This document shows positions 12,379-22,965 of a stretch of DNA of 64,000 bases, one piece after another (position 1 is the first letter of the stretch; every line of letters begins with the position of its first letter). The translations under genes were made by a program, and so were the position numbers. The notes under the pieces were generated by a model. That model was not told the origin of the DNA. It worked only from the letters and a program-made list of their open reading frames with translations, and did no database searches. The DNA comes from Nitzschia sp. DOCU1 (Eukaryota; Bacillariophyta; Bacillariophyceae; Bacillariales; Bacillariaceae). The stretch is from assembly GCA_951394045.1 (NCBI GenBank), contig OX595985.1, forward strand, positions 3,100,001 through 3,164,000, read 5' to 3'.

Positions 12379-12394
12379 TAGCGCAGAGGAAGCG
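12379..12394 (-). other. copia II primer-binding site candidate
   Basis: Directly next to the 5' LTR end. The plus-strand text TAGCGCAGAGGAAGCG closely resembles the D-arm region of eukaryotic initiator tRNA-Met (GCGCAGCGGAAGCG, one mismatch), not its 3' end or anticodon arm. The tRNA match is from general knowledge of initiator tRNAs; the host tRNA is not in the window. Confidence 0.55.
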
Positions 12395-12656
12395 TGTGGG
12401 ATTACAGCATTCAACGCTGTGATACGATGAACAATCTTGCTAATGTAGAAAATTATGATGATCTTGCGATCTCTATTGAATGTAGATGTAGTGCAGAGCA
12501 TCTGGATGTTGTCAACTCGAGTTCGGATGAATAGTAGAACGTTCCAAGTTGACAATGACAATGATCTCGGAATTCCCGAAGGTAGTCGTGATGTTTGACT
12601 CATTTGACTCGGAATCGTCGACGTCGGCAATGGCAGCGGACATCAGAATCCTCACA
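12395..12656 (-). repeat. copia II 5' LTR (262 bp)
   Basis: Same sequence as 5422-5683. On the minus strand it begins TGTGAGG at 12656 and ends CCCACA at 12395, beside the primer site. Confidence 0.93.
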
Positions 12657-12661
12657 AGTTC
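12657..12661. repeat. target-site duplication AGTTC (right, copia II)
   Basis: Second copy of the 5-bp duplication; LINE coding resumes here. Confidence 0.9.
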
Positions 12662-15575
12662 TCGCCACGGACATTCTGCGCCAGCTGCGCCGAGCCGGCA
12701 TTATTTGCAGCAATGACGCTACCTCGTGTTACGACCGCATCGTGCATGTTGTTGCCAGTATTTGCATGCAGCGGCTGGGAGTGACACCCGAGGTTTGTAA
12801 GGTCATGTTCGGGACTTTGCAGTCCCTTCAACACTACATCTCCACTGCGTTTGGTATGAGCGACACCCCGTATGGTGCGATTGAAATCCCCCTCCAAGGA
12901 GTCGGCCAAGGTAACGGGGCAGGCCCTTCCATCTGGCTGGTTATGACCATACCGTTAATCAACATGCTTCGGTCCCGTGGCTTCGGCCTTCATGCCTCCA
13001 GTGCTTTTACACACGAGAACCTGTTCTTTTCTTGTTTTACATTTGTTGATGACTCGGACACAATAGTCTCCCCACTGAATGATATCAGTACTGATGAGCT
13101 GGTGGCGTTGGGACAGGCGGCACTTGACCTATGGGGAGGGGGCCTCCACGCAACAGGAGGTGCCCTCGCTTTGGATAAGACTCATTGGTGGCTAATTGCA
13201 TTCGAATGGCAGCCAAGAACTCAGAAGTGGAATTATGTCTCCCCGCCGGGTCAGCTATTTCTTCAGTCTCCGTCTGGAGCGCCAGCGGAAATTGCTCGAC
13301 TCGATCCATCAGAGGCTCGGGAGTCTCTTGGGGTCTGGATTGCTATGGACGGAAACCAATCCGCTATGGTCCAGGCGCTGACTGATAAGATTGATGCATG
13401 GGCGTCCAAGATACACTCTCGGCAGCTCTCCACCTTCGAAGCATGGCTATCATTAACCAGTGGAATATCTAGGTCGTTGCACTATCCCCTGGTAGCGACC
13501 CGTCTGAGTTATAAGGAGTGTGCACGTATTACAAAAAATTTGCGCCTCAAAGCTCTGCCTGCGATTGGTCTCCCTCGCAGTCTCCCGAATGCAGTGGTCT
13601 ATGCCCCAAAGCGCTACCTTGGTTATAATATTTTGGATTGGTGGTTTGAGCAGGGATTTTGTCACTTGGATGCAGTGCTTTACTATTCTGGGTTGGACAA
13701 AGATCTTACTGGCCCTATGCTGCGGAATGAAGTGGAAGCCCTGCGGCTTGAACTAGGACTCCCCAAGAGTCCATACTCGTATGATTTCTCCACTTGGAAT
13801 TTGTGCACTACCCCTGTCTACTTGCATGGGGTGTGGGAGTTTTCTCAAGCATTGGGACTTCGGCTTCTGGACCATCTTGACGATACCCCTCTTCAGCGCA
13901 TGGACGACCAGTTTCTTATGGAGGCCTTCTTAAAAGAGGGCTTTTCACCCAAGCAACTTGCTATTCTGAACCGCTGCCGTATCCACCGTCGGGTCATCTT
14001 CTTGTCTGATATCTCATCTGGGGATGGGACGGCCTTGCATTCTGGGGCACTGACGGATCGCTCTCCCTCTCCTAACCACCACCTGCTGACTTGGCCTCGC
14101 TCAGAGGCACCCAATGCCCATTCTTGGCGTATGTGGCACGACGCACTACGAACGTGCTTCCTCTTCCCACAACCGGATGAACGCCTTATATTACGCGTTC
14201 CACTAGGAAATTGGAAGAATGTGCCCGCGGGATGGCCGACATTCATTGCCCATGACAACAGCGCCTTGTACGTTCGGGTGAAAGGCAGCATCGTGCAATT
14301 TCTACCAAGCCATGCCAGCCGTCGTATTCGGAGACCCCACTTCCGGTGGGCTGCTGTTGTTCAGACTATTCCAGACTCGGCTCTGCCCTCTAGTGCTACT
14401 GGCACAGGTGAGCTTCGCTGGGCCACAGGAGCCCTTTTGCGTCTGGTGCCCGACATTCCTCCCACTCCCTCTGAATGGTGGGGCCTGCCAATTCAAGCCC
14501 CTCGCGACTTTGCCTCCCTGCTTGATGGGATTCTTGCCGGCACGGCCATTGGTCTTACGGATGGATCCTTTAAAGACGGATGGGGCACGGCGGCGTTTAC
14601 TCTCCGCAGTGCTCTTCTTGTGGTTGACAATGACTTTATATTGGTAAATCAAACCCCGGGCGATCCATCATCGGGTATGGATGCATATCGAGCTGAATTA
14701 GGTGGTGCTTTTGGCCTGCTCCGACTGGTGAATGTGATGACTGCTTCTCTTCCAGCCGCCTCCCTGGCATCCGCCTCGATCGCTCTGGCGTGCGATTGTG
14801 AGTCAGTTCTCAAGAATTTGTTTCGGCATGCTCCCCCTCGCCCACATCATGCACACTATGACCTGCTAACAGCGGCCAGGCACGAGTTGTCTGTGAGTCA
14901 CGTTAGCTGGACTCCGCAGGATGTCACTGGCCATATGGACGACTACGTGCCCTATCACCTGCTTCCCCCCCGGGAACGCGCCTCAACTGCGACATGGATC
15001 GACTCGCTAAATCCTTCTGGAGCGCCCAAAATGCTATTGGTTTTCACTGTCATTCCCTTGCTCCGATCTCTACCCAGTGGTCAATCTGGAAAGACGACAC
15101 TATCCGTCTTCCCTCCTGGTCTCGAACAACAGCAGAAGATCAATACTATGGCGCCCCAGCCACGCGCTACTGGCAGGGGAAGCTTTTGGTGGACGCCTCT
15201 TCCTTGGATTGGCCTGCTATTGGTAATGCATTTAAGCGATTGATATCAAGGCGGCAGGCCTGGGTACCAAAATGGCTCTGCTCTCGTGGCAATCAGCTCC
15301 AATATGAAGCAATGGAAGTTGGCACCTACTGACCTCTGCCCTTGATGTACTTGTGTGGAAGAGTCCCGATTTCATGTTATTCGATGTCCGAATCCTGCGG
15401 CCGTTACCACTTTCCGCACTGTGGTGCATAATATTGAACTCTGGATGACAAAGCGAGAGACACATCCGACCCTTCGTGATGCCGTCGTTAGTATGCTTGA
15501 GGCCTGGTACGAGGCACGACCATGGTGCCTACCCTTTGAGGCCAATCCAGATGTCCGGGCGGCTCTTGTGTCACA

Positions 15576-15937
15576 GCATCAGTTGGGCCCGAATGCCCTC
15601 ATTGATGGAATGCTGCATCATTCCTGGACGATTGTCCAATCGAATTATTACCTGTCGCTTGGTCGAAGACGTACTGGCTTTCGGTGGCATTCTCAACTGA
15701 TCCGTCGGATTTGGGAGATTGCTTGGACTCTCTGGGATCATTGCGAATCCATTCGCGCATCAGTTGGGCCCGAATGCCCTCATTGATGGAATGCTGCATC
15801 ATTCCTGGACGATTGTCCAATCGAATTATTACCTGTCGCTTGGTCGAAGACGTACTGGCTTTCGGTGGCATTCTCAACTGATCCGTCGGATTTGGGAGAT
15901 TGCTTGGACTCTCTGGGATCATCGCGAATCCATTCGC
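15576..15937. repeat. 181-bp direct tandem duplication in LINE 3' coding end
   Basis: Copies 15576-15756 and 15757-15937 are almost identical (one base differs near each copy's end: ATTGCG versus ATCGCG). The length is not a multiple of three, so it changes frame. Confidence 0.92.
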
Positions 15938-16141
15938 CGGTCCCCTGAATCCTTATCTCTCGCTCGTCAACATGACGAGGCCGATGCTGAGATCTCGGAT
16001 ACCCGGGCCACATCCGACTTCCCTGTGACGGCTTCCCGGTGGTTTTCTCGCACCCCAGAAGCTCTTTTTTCTGAACCTCTTGACCAGAAACGTTTGTGGT
16101 TGGCTGCCATCCGCTCCTTTTTACCTGCAATATCCACGTAA

Positions 16142-16381
16142 CCGTCCGTGGTAGGAAGGTGTGGGTGGTTTGTCAGCTGTGACACTGCGTTTCTCACTCG
16201 TTGATCGGACCACACTTCCCATCTTAGAAGTGATGGTTCCTTGTTTGTCATTACATGATGGGATAATAAGCCGTGGGGAATGGCCCATCCACTGTGCGAC
16301 GTAAAAGCCCTATTGGGCAGCTGTTGTCGATCCTAGACAATTAGCAGCTAATCATTGCGTTTTAGTTTTAGTTTAGTTTTA
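16142..16381 (+). other. LINE 3' untranslated region and TTTTAG-type tail
   Basis: No ORF of interest. It ends with GTTTTAGTTTTAGTTTAGTTTTAG (counted in its repeat units of TTTTAG/TTTAG), a short tandem tail instead of poly(A). The gypsy fragment starts directly after it. Confidence 0.65.
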
Positions 16382-17835
16382 GTTCCATCCGGCCCCTGAC
16401 GACAAGTGTTGGAGTCTCCCTGGCAATGCCAAAGATCGTCCAAACAAGTGTCCGCGAGGCAGCGGTGAGAACATGTTTTCGGTGCTCCAAATGGAGACTG
16501 TCGTCAAAGCCCTCGCCAAGAAACAGTCTAAGAAATTCAAAGGTAAAGCCATAAACAAAAGGCAAGTAAGCTTCCAGCTGAACAAACAGTCAGACAGTAG
16601 CAGTAATGAAAGTAGCGATTCTGATAGTGACTACATGGACTACAATAGCAAAAATGAACATAGTTTTGCTATTCGAATGTCACGCCCTGGAATAGAGCTG
16701 AATAGGAAAATTGCGAGGCGGCTAACTACAGAAATAGTCGTCGAAGCTTTAAATCCTAGAGGCGAATCCTACGTCCTTAGAACTCTTCTAGATACGGGTA
16801 CTAGTCGTTCTATTGTTCTTAAGAACTTTGTAACGCTTAGCCAGCTCGTTCCCACTGGAAAACGAGTTACTACTTGGACTACTATGGGCGGCAAATTCAA
16901 GACGGACAAAGTCGGAATGATTCGCTTTAGGATCCCCGAACTCTCGTCTAGTAAGGAAATTCGTTGGCCATGTCACGTCGACGAGCATACAGATCGCGAA
17001 AACTCACCTTACGACCTGATTCTAGGACTTGACCTATTAGCCGAATTGAAGTTTGTACTCGATTTCGAGAAACGAACGATTCGATGGGGCGATAGCGAAG
17101 TCGAGATGAAGGAACGTGGTGTTGTGACGGATCCAGAGGCTCTACAGCTTCTGTACGAGATGTCTCAAGACGCCCCCGTTATCAAAGCGGCGGAAGAACG
17201 ACAAGCTAAGATCCTCGATGCCGACTACTCCAAGGTTGAGATGGAAGAGTTTGTTGACTCACTCGACTACTTAACTAAGGAGCAACGAGACGAGCTACTA
17301 GCTGAACTGAAGCAGCACCCCACACTATTCGGTGGCGGACTAGGTAAACTTAAAATAGATCCTATTCGTCTAGAGCTAAAAGAAGGAGCAAAGCCGTATC
17401 ATGCTAAGCCATTCGGCATTCCTCATGCGTACGAGCAAACGACGCGAAAAGAGATCGAACGATTCGAAAAACTTGGAATCTGGAAGCGTGTCAACCAATC
17501 CACATGGACGGCCGGCACATTCATTCAACCGAAGAAAATGGGCGCTGTGCGCGTACTTACAGATTTTCGGAAACTCAACGAATATATCTTGTGCGCAAGC
17601 CGCACCCACTGCCAAAGACCAATGAGTTATTGCAAAAACTCCAGGGCTTTAAGTGGGCAACGGCTATCGACCTCAGCATGGGCTATTATCACATTCCAAT
17701 GGATAAGTACAGCCAAGGCCTCCTCGGTACTGTAATGCCGTGGGGCATATATCAGTACCAGGTGCTGCCGATGGGTATATCCAATGCCGCTGATATTTTC
17801 CAAAGTATCATGATGCACCTCCTTGGTGACCTAAT
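16382..17835 (+). pseudogene. truncated Ty3/gypsy fragment: Gag knuckle end, protease, RT start
   Basis: Closely matches the corresponding part of the intact gypsy pol at 34907-38827, beginning at its DDKCWSLPGNAKD motif (about residue 318 there) and ending in RT after GISNAADIFQSIMM. Protease motif LLDTGTSRS near nt 16789. A two-base insertion (ATAT for AT near 17583) shifts the frame before KWATAIDLSMGYYH. The RT active site and everything downstream are missing, as are LTRs. Several substitutions from the intact copy suggest that it is older. Confidence 0.88.
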
Positions 17836-18720
17836 ATGAAGTTCTTACTACTGAGAACTGCCATAGAGGAGAGTCGCGCGCTAAATTTTACATCTGAATC
17901 ACACAAAAACATGAACGACAACTCATCTTGTCATCATTATTATTATGGGCTGCCATCTTGGTTTGAATGCAAGACGATAAATTGCTCTGCTTGTAGTGTT
18001 TATTAGAGGGGGATAGCCATGTGCATTCGGGCCAAATACTTTCTCCCTGCCAGCTATCTACTACAAGACTAAAGGCATGATTGTTTCCTCCAATGACCAC
18101 CAATGCGCTGAGTCCAGTCCAGTCAACATAAAAGTTGGCGGCGGGAAATATTGATTTAATCTGAACAACTATTGGGTTATACCGAAGGTAAGCATGCTGG
18201 GTCATATTCAGTAGTGGGATTAAGGTGGATGGAATCGCTCACCACTCCTTTACTCACTGAGTTTCTTGTCCTGGCTATTATAGGAAGATGCACAAATCAC
18301 CGTCAAGAATATTGCATCACCCAACAACAATCATCCAGCAATTGAAGAAGATCAGAAAGATGGGGACCAGGACGAAGGTAGTAGTCCTCATTTATATTCC
18401 TCCAGCAGCAGGGAAACAGAAATGCCGCGACAAGCAACGACAAGGGATTTATGCATGTCAAAATACTGTTCAGCACAATCCCTACTTGGGATATTTACAA
18501 TTTAAAAAGAATTGGAGAGCAATGATAAGGGGCGCGAAGGAACGATAAATCCATTGTAAAGGAAGGAATGAACGAATGAAGAACAAGTAGAAAGAATGGG
18601 GAAGGAATCAAACAAGGCCGGTTATTATTCAATTACTACTTCAATATTACCAAGGTAAATGCATTCGATCGTGGACCAAAGTATTATAATTCATGCATTT
18701 CACTAACATCGTCATTTAAA
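17836..18720. other. no recognisable gene; unique AT-rich DNA
   Basis: A minus-strand frame at 17888-18205 (105 codons) contains a plausible-looking stretch (AANFYVDWTGLSALVVIGG), but I recognise no family and see no start or splice context. Nothing else supported. Confidence 0.4.
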
Positions 18721-19440
18721 CTTGACAACCTGCTCACCAGCCAGCAACTCTATGAATCGCCTGTTGTGGCCGTCGCTCCCCCATCGCCGCTGCCACTTTC
18801 AACTCGTCGGTCGTTTTGTTTCCTTTTTAATGAATGCCACAATCAACTTTGAATTGCTGGGAATTCGTCTACAGACTGCCACCGCCAATACAACTACACT
18901 ACAATGAACTTCATTATTTGTTGCTGATACCTCTACGAAGCTGTTGCGGCCGCGCCACTATTGTTTCCTTCATCTCGCCGATCATTTTGTTCGTGGGTCG
19001 TTTGTTTCCCTGTCAACGAATGCCACAATCAACTTTGAATCCCTGTGAATTCGTCTACAAGCTGCCACCGCCAAAACAACTACACTACAATACACTTTAT
19101 TATTCGTGGATCCCTTTACGAAGTCGCCGCCATGCGTAGAATACAACGAATTTGACAATCAACTTTGAATCGCTGTGAATCCATCTACAAGCTGCTACCA
19201 CAACAAAAGTTACACTACAATTCACTTCATTATTTGTGGCTAGCTCTAGGAAGTTGCCGCCGTGCTGCTACTGTTTCATTGAACTCGTTGGTCGGATACA
19301 ACGAATGCAACAATCAACTTCGAATCGGTGTCTCTACGAAGGTGCCGCCACGCTGCCACTGTTTTGTTGAACTCATAGGAAGTTGTTCTTTTGACAGGAT
19401 ACAACCAATGCAACACTGTACTCAAAGAGTCGTCGACTGA
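18721..19440. repeat. degenerate tandem satellite, about four units
   Basis: The marker CAATCAACTTTGAAT recurs at 18840, 19026 and 19156, with a variant (TTCGAAT) at 19311, giving spacings of about 186, 130 and 155. Between markers the pieces TCTACAAGCTGCCACC, ACTACACTACAAT and GTGCCGCCA/TTGCCGCCG recur with decay. Non-coding. Confidence 0.75.
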
Positions 19441-19551
19441 AGGTAATAACAATGGCATCATTGGTTTGTTATGTTCATGCCGGTAGATAAAGGGTGTGGG
19501 GACAGGTGGGCATCCGTCGGCGGCAGGTCCTCCCACCGATTTGGCTTTGCG

Positions 19552-19738
19552 TGTGTAAAGTTTCCCGTGACTTACTCGTATCCTAATGATGATAAAGCAA
19601 AAGTAAAACTAAAGACAACCGTATCCGAGATAAACCAAGATTAGATTGTGCCATTGTCGATGGCTTACGTATCTCCTCCTTTCCATGACCGATGACCATG
19701 CGCGTGATGTGCGCATATGCCACATCCACATTCGAACA
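19552..19738 (-). repeat. copia III-A 3' LTR (187 bp)
   Basis: On the minus strand it starts TGTTCGAATGTGG and ends TTTACACA. A purine-rich ATCAAAGGGAC (RC of 19739-19749) precedes it as polypurine tract. The outer flank is TGCG. Confidence 0.88.
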
Positions 19739-19853
19739 GTCCCTTTGATAGCACAGCTCCGAAGTAGTTAGCTATCAACATATTCGAATTGGGTAGTAAG
19801 ACCTGGTTTGTGTATCGATGCGTTGCCAGGAGGTACCGCCACATCGCGGAAAC

Positions 19854-21069
19854 CTACGCCGTCCCATCTCCCTTTGTATCTTCCAATGTCCTAGGCTTCC
19901 CGAAATACAATATCTCCTGAAGTAACCTTTTCCTGTCATCCGTTGGAATCGTGGTCTTGGTAAACAGATCTGCTAGATTGCACTTCCCATCGATCTTCGC
20001 AACCCTGATTGCTTCTCTTGCCGCCTCTTCACGAACGAAGTGATATGAAATCGAATGATGCTTCTTTTGTAACGTTGAATGAGGTAATGACGTATTCTTG
20101 ACGACACTTTCGTTGTCTCGACCGCAACTCGCATTGCGTTGAACTCGCTTCCGAATGTAGCGGCTTCCACCGTGTTCTGCTTCTTGGATAGCCACATGAT
20201 TGGGGCATTATTCACAAATATCAAGATTCCAGATTGCGACGATTCACAACGTTGCCAGCGTGATTGGCATCCACATAAATGACGGTGCGAAAGGAATTTC
20301 CTTTCGGCACCGGCATATTCGGTGGTAGTTCCTCTCCATCGACATCATAAAAATCTTTCCAATCAACGGGAACAAACAAACTCTCATCAAAATCAATCGA
20401 CAGATCATCGAACACCATTGTCGACCGTTTGTGTTTCTGCAAGTAAGCAAATATTTTGTAAAAGGTCTCGAGATGTCCAACGCGTGGGGCACAAAGGTGA
20501 GTCGCCAACGACGCTACCTCCGCAAGCATATCAATTCTTCCAAGCTCACACGCCCACCGCAGTACTCCTATCAAATGCATAAAACGAGTCGCCATTTCGT
20601 CATCGAGTAGTGGGCTCGTGTCCAACTCCGGCCGATAACTCTTTGGAAATGGCCGATTGGAATCCTTCATTGGCAGATCACGGCCTTCCGACTTCAAGGT
20701 TTCACGCAAATTCTTAACCGCGCTCTTCACATAATCGTTGGCCGAGATTGCCCAAACCCAACGACCGTCCGGTAATTGATACTTGCCTATATTCGCCCCG
20801 AGATATCTCTCGGGCGGTGCCACTTCGTCATTCTTCAACCGGTACATCCCCGCGATCGCCTTCATCGTTTCCTGAGGTTTGTGCAACATGCACATGATAT
20901 CATCAACATAAACGAGTAGATATTCATAATATTCGCTCCCGTCCGGCTTGATTTGTGGCCTGATGTAAACGTCAGGGTCTGCTTTCGAGCCTCGCCATCC
21001 CAAATCAATTAGACTCGTCCTCAGCATATTCCTCCACGCCGCCCCGGACGACCTTATTAATAAATTCAT
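19854..21069 (-). pseudogene. pol: copia III-A RT/RNase H remnant
   Basis: The frame from 21069 encodes RT from SSGAAWRN, through LVYVDDIMC (catalytic aspartates), to YVDANHAGN (first RNase H aspartate). A frameshift near 20222 is followed by NNAPIMWLSKKQ and GSEFNAM (RNase H glutamate). A deletion of several dozen bases relative to the D1 copy precedes DNESVVKN (third acidic residue). The last frame ends at 19854. Not functional. Confidence 0.85.
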
Positions 21070-21109
21070 AAATGGTTAGTGTACAAAGCAAATTTTGTAT
21101 TCCCTTTTC

Positions 21110-21413
21110 TGTCGGGAAATTGACATCCTTGATGTCAGTGTCAGGAAATTGACATCCTTGACATCGCTGACATCAACTCCTCTTTCTTCAGCCAATTACA
21201 TTTTATATTTCGATACAAGTCAAATCTTACGTATTCTCGTACAAGACGATGACATCAATCATTTCGGACATCAAAAACAAGAAGCGAGAAATAAATTTAT
21301 AGTTTTCGCATCTATCAACAACGCTTTTACCAGCATCTTTCTTTCTTACCTTTATCCTTTGCTCGGCGACTTTCCATCGCTAGCATTAGAACTGATTACA
21401 ACGGTTCCTCGCA
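21110..21413 (+). repeat. copia IV LTR 1 (304 bp)
   Basis: TGTCGGG...CTCGCA. Near its start the motif GGAAATTGACATCCTTGA occurs twice in tandem (first copy as GGGAAATTGACATCC). Confidence 0.9.
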
Positions 21414-21428
21414 GGTTATGAGCCCAAG
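21414..21428 (+). other. copia IV primer-binding site, initiator tRNA-Met half
   Basis: GGTTATGAGCCCAAG directly follows the LTR CA. Its complement CTTGGGCTCATAACC matches the anticodon arm of initiator tRNA-Met, the half-tRNA priming known from Drosophila copia. The same site follows every LTR of the array (25519, 29591, 39950). Confidence 0.85.
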
Positions 21429-21501
21429 TTTCTGGCAGTAACTTCCTCGTTTGCAACGCATTACAAGCTTCAAAATCGTCTCTACAAGATCTTGATCAAG
21501 A

Positions 21502-22944
21502 ATGGTAACCCAGACCAGAACGGGAGTCATTGCCACGGCATCCACCACGGCAAACGCACCAGCCGCTGCTCCGGCGGCTGCTCCGACTGCTGCTCCAGCT
21601 GCCCCCCCTGCAGCGGGTGGTGGCGGCGGTGGCGGCGGTGGTGGTGGGCCTCCTGGTGGCGGTGGCGGTGGTGGAGGTGGACCTCCTCCAGCTAATCCAG
21701 TCCAGGATCCTCCTCCAGTCCCTCCACAACGAATCCTTCTCACTCCATGGGATGGAGAAATCGACTTGACTACTCGTCATGGTCAAAGAATGTGGGAGGA
21801 AGGAATTGAGGCGATGGATAGAAAATTCACGGGAACTGCGAAGGATCTTCCCCGTTTCATGGGTGATCTCAAAGTGCGCGTTCTCAAGTGCCGCTACAAC
21901 TACATCGTTCGTTTCGGCAATCTGAGCCTCTTGTCCGACCATGGACAGATTCCATTGACCACTGTTCGAGATGCTCGTGACGCCTACAAGGCTAAAGGCG
22001 CCCCCGCAACCTTGGCGGAGGCACAAGAGGGAATTCATCGTCTGATGATGTTCCACTTTCTTTACGATTCGTTGGAAAATTACCCTCTCAAGAAGATTCA
22101 AAATCAACTGGACGACATTAATGAGGATGGCCCTATGTTGTTAAAGGTCATTCTGAAGTCGACTTTTACTGCTACAAATGCGACCACGTTCTCGATCAAA
22201 GAAAAACTCTTCAATTTGGATATGAAGAGGTACAAGCACAACGTTCAAGCCTTGAATCAGGACGTTCGTGAAAAAATGGTCGATCTCGTCGCGGCAGGTC
22301 ACAGAGCCGACGATACCAAGCTCGTGATCAATTTGTTTCGTGCCTACAATACAAGCACAAACGAGGACTTCAAGACAGCTGTGGCTTTCTGGCGTAATCA
22401 GTGGGAAACTAACGAGTTCACAGATCCTGAAGTTCTCATGGAAAAGGCTGATGAGAAGTACACTTCGCTCCGCGACTTTGGGTCCTGGGGAAAGAAGTCA
22501 GCAAAAGACGAGCAAATTGTTGCTTTGACCTCGCAGATCAAATCCCTCAAAGATGGTGCCCCTTCGAAGCAAAAGAAGGGCACCGGTGGTAGCAACAAGG
22601 GGCCTAGCGACACGGAACATAAACTCTCGTGGAAAAAGGATCACTCTCTCTCCACTACTCAGGAGCTGGAGCGAAATGATAAGACTTATAAATGGTGCAC
22701 TGGACCTGGACACGGTGGTACCGCAATGTGGGTACTCCACGACCCTGGAACTTGCAAAGACTATGGTAAAGAAAAGAAATCCAAGTCGAACAAGGTCACT
22801 TTCAAGGAAAATGGCGACCACCCTGGCGCAACCGGATACAATAAAACAGCTTTGACTGGAATGATCAAGCGCAACAACAAAGATCTTTCTGACGATGAGG
22901 TCACTTCCAAGCTCGAGGCCATCATGGCCGTCATGCAGTCCTGA
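21502..22944 (+). CDS. gag: copia IV Gag, unit 1
   Basis: 480-residue structural protein. It opens with an alanine/proline segment and a long glycine/proline run (about residues 38-66, from GGN codons), then a helical capsid-like domain, a lysine-rich linker and a knuckle WCTGPGHGGTAMW...HDPGTC (C-x4-H-x8-H-x4-C, about residues 397-417), not the usual CCHC. The TGA at 22942-22944 is followed in the same frame by seven sense codons and the pol ATG, so Gag-Pol could arise by readthrough. Unit 1 differs from unit 2 at only a few residues (for example K versus E in DDTKLV). Confidence 0.9.
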   Translation: MVTQTRTGVIATASTTANAPAAAPAAAPTAAPAAPPAAGGGGGGGGGGGPPGGGGGGGGGPPPANPVQDPPPVPPQRILLTPWDGEIDLTTRHGQRMWEEGIEAMDRKFTGTAKDLPRFMGDLKVRVLKCRYNYIVRFGNLSLLSDHGQIPLTTVRDARDAYKAKGAPATLAEAQEGIHRLMMFHFLYDSLENYPLKKIQNQLDDINEDGPMLLKVILKSTFTATNATTFSIKEKLFNLDMKRYKHNVQALNQDVREKMVDLVAAGHRADDTKLVINLFRAYNTSTNEDFKTAVAFWRNQWETNEFTDPEVLMEKADEKYTSLRDFGSWGKKSAKDEQIVALTSQIKSLKDGAPSKQKKGTGGSNKGPSDTEHKLSWKKDHSLSTTQELERNDKTYKWCTGPGHGGTAMWVLHDPGTCKDYGKEKKSKSNKVTFKENGDHPGATGYNKTALTGMIKRNNKDLSDDEVTSKLEAIMAVMQS

Positions 22945-22965
22945 AGGGGACGCCTGTGGGAAGCC

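Larger units (their letters stand above)
5422..12656 (-). mobile_element. Ty1/copia element II, complete with both LTRs, inserted in LINE-1
   Basis: 7,235 bp bounded by two 262-bp LTRs that look identical by eye, with a 5-bp target duplication. On the minus strand the order is 5' LTR, primer site, gag, in-frame TGA, pol (protease, integrase, RT, RNase H), polypurine tract, 3' LTR. The pol is broken by an 83-bp tandem duplication, an in-frame TAG and an inserted TIR element. Identical LTRs imply recent insertion, so this copy may have been mobilised in trans while already damaged. Confidence 0.93.
12657..16141 (+). pseudogene. LINE ORF2 part 2: RT palm, RNase H, C-terminal domain
   Basis: Long open frame to 15243. 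RT motifs in order: SNDATSCYDRIVH (palm A), GVGQGNGAGPS, FVDDSDTIV (catalytic aspartates, about nt 13045). RNase H follows with TDGSF (about nt 14558), YRAELGG and CDCES as the acidic residues. A frameshift near 14975 moves the last RNase H aspartate (MDRLAKSFW) to another frame. The C-terminal part carries HVIRCP (about nt 15370), the end of a cysteine/histidine cluster, then a 181-bp tandem duplication. The last frame ends at 16141. The enzyme would nick DNA and copy its own RNA; this copy is degenerate. Confidence 0.85.
4017..16381 (+). mobile_element. 5'-truncated non-LTR retrotransposon (LINE-1 of window), split by copia II
   Basis: Two blocks, 4050-5421 and 12657-16381, read as one APE-type LINE ORF2. 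The first ends in the RT fingers and the second continues with the RT palm, RNase H and a C-terminal zinc-knuckle-like region. The break coincides exactly with copia II and its AGTTC target duplication. The 5' end is lost inside the endonuclease, consistent with incomplete target-primed reverse transcription, and the 3' end carries a TTTTAG-type repeated tail (about 16358-16381). Many frameshifts show that it is dead. The 5' border is approximate. Confidence 0.8.
19552..21109 (-). mobile_element. copia family III copy A: 3' remnant with 3' LTR
   Basis: Contains the RT from just after the intron position, RNase H and one 187-bp LTR. The 5' side is cut at 21109 by the first LTR of the copia IV array; the cut falls inside sequence related to the family's RT intron. 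Its LTR is 185/187 identical by eye to 60484-60670. Confidence 0.8.

Noticed and set aside
17888..18205. Minus-strand 105-codon ORF as a host gene
   Set aside because: No recognisable domain, no splice or start support, and the surrounding DNA looks non-coding.
21396..21743. Minus-strand proline-rich ORFs opposite each copia IV gag (also near 25501, 29573, 39932)
   Set aside because: They are the reverse reading of the GGN glycine/proline codons of Gag; no independent start context or conservation beyond the gag strand.
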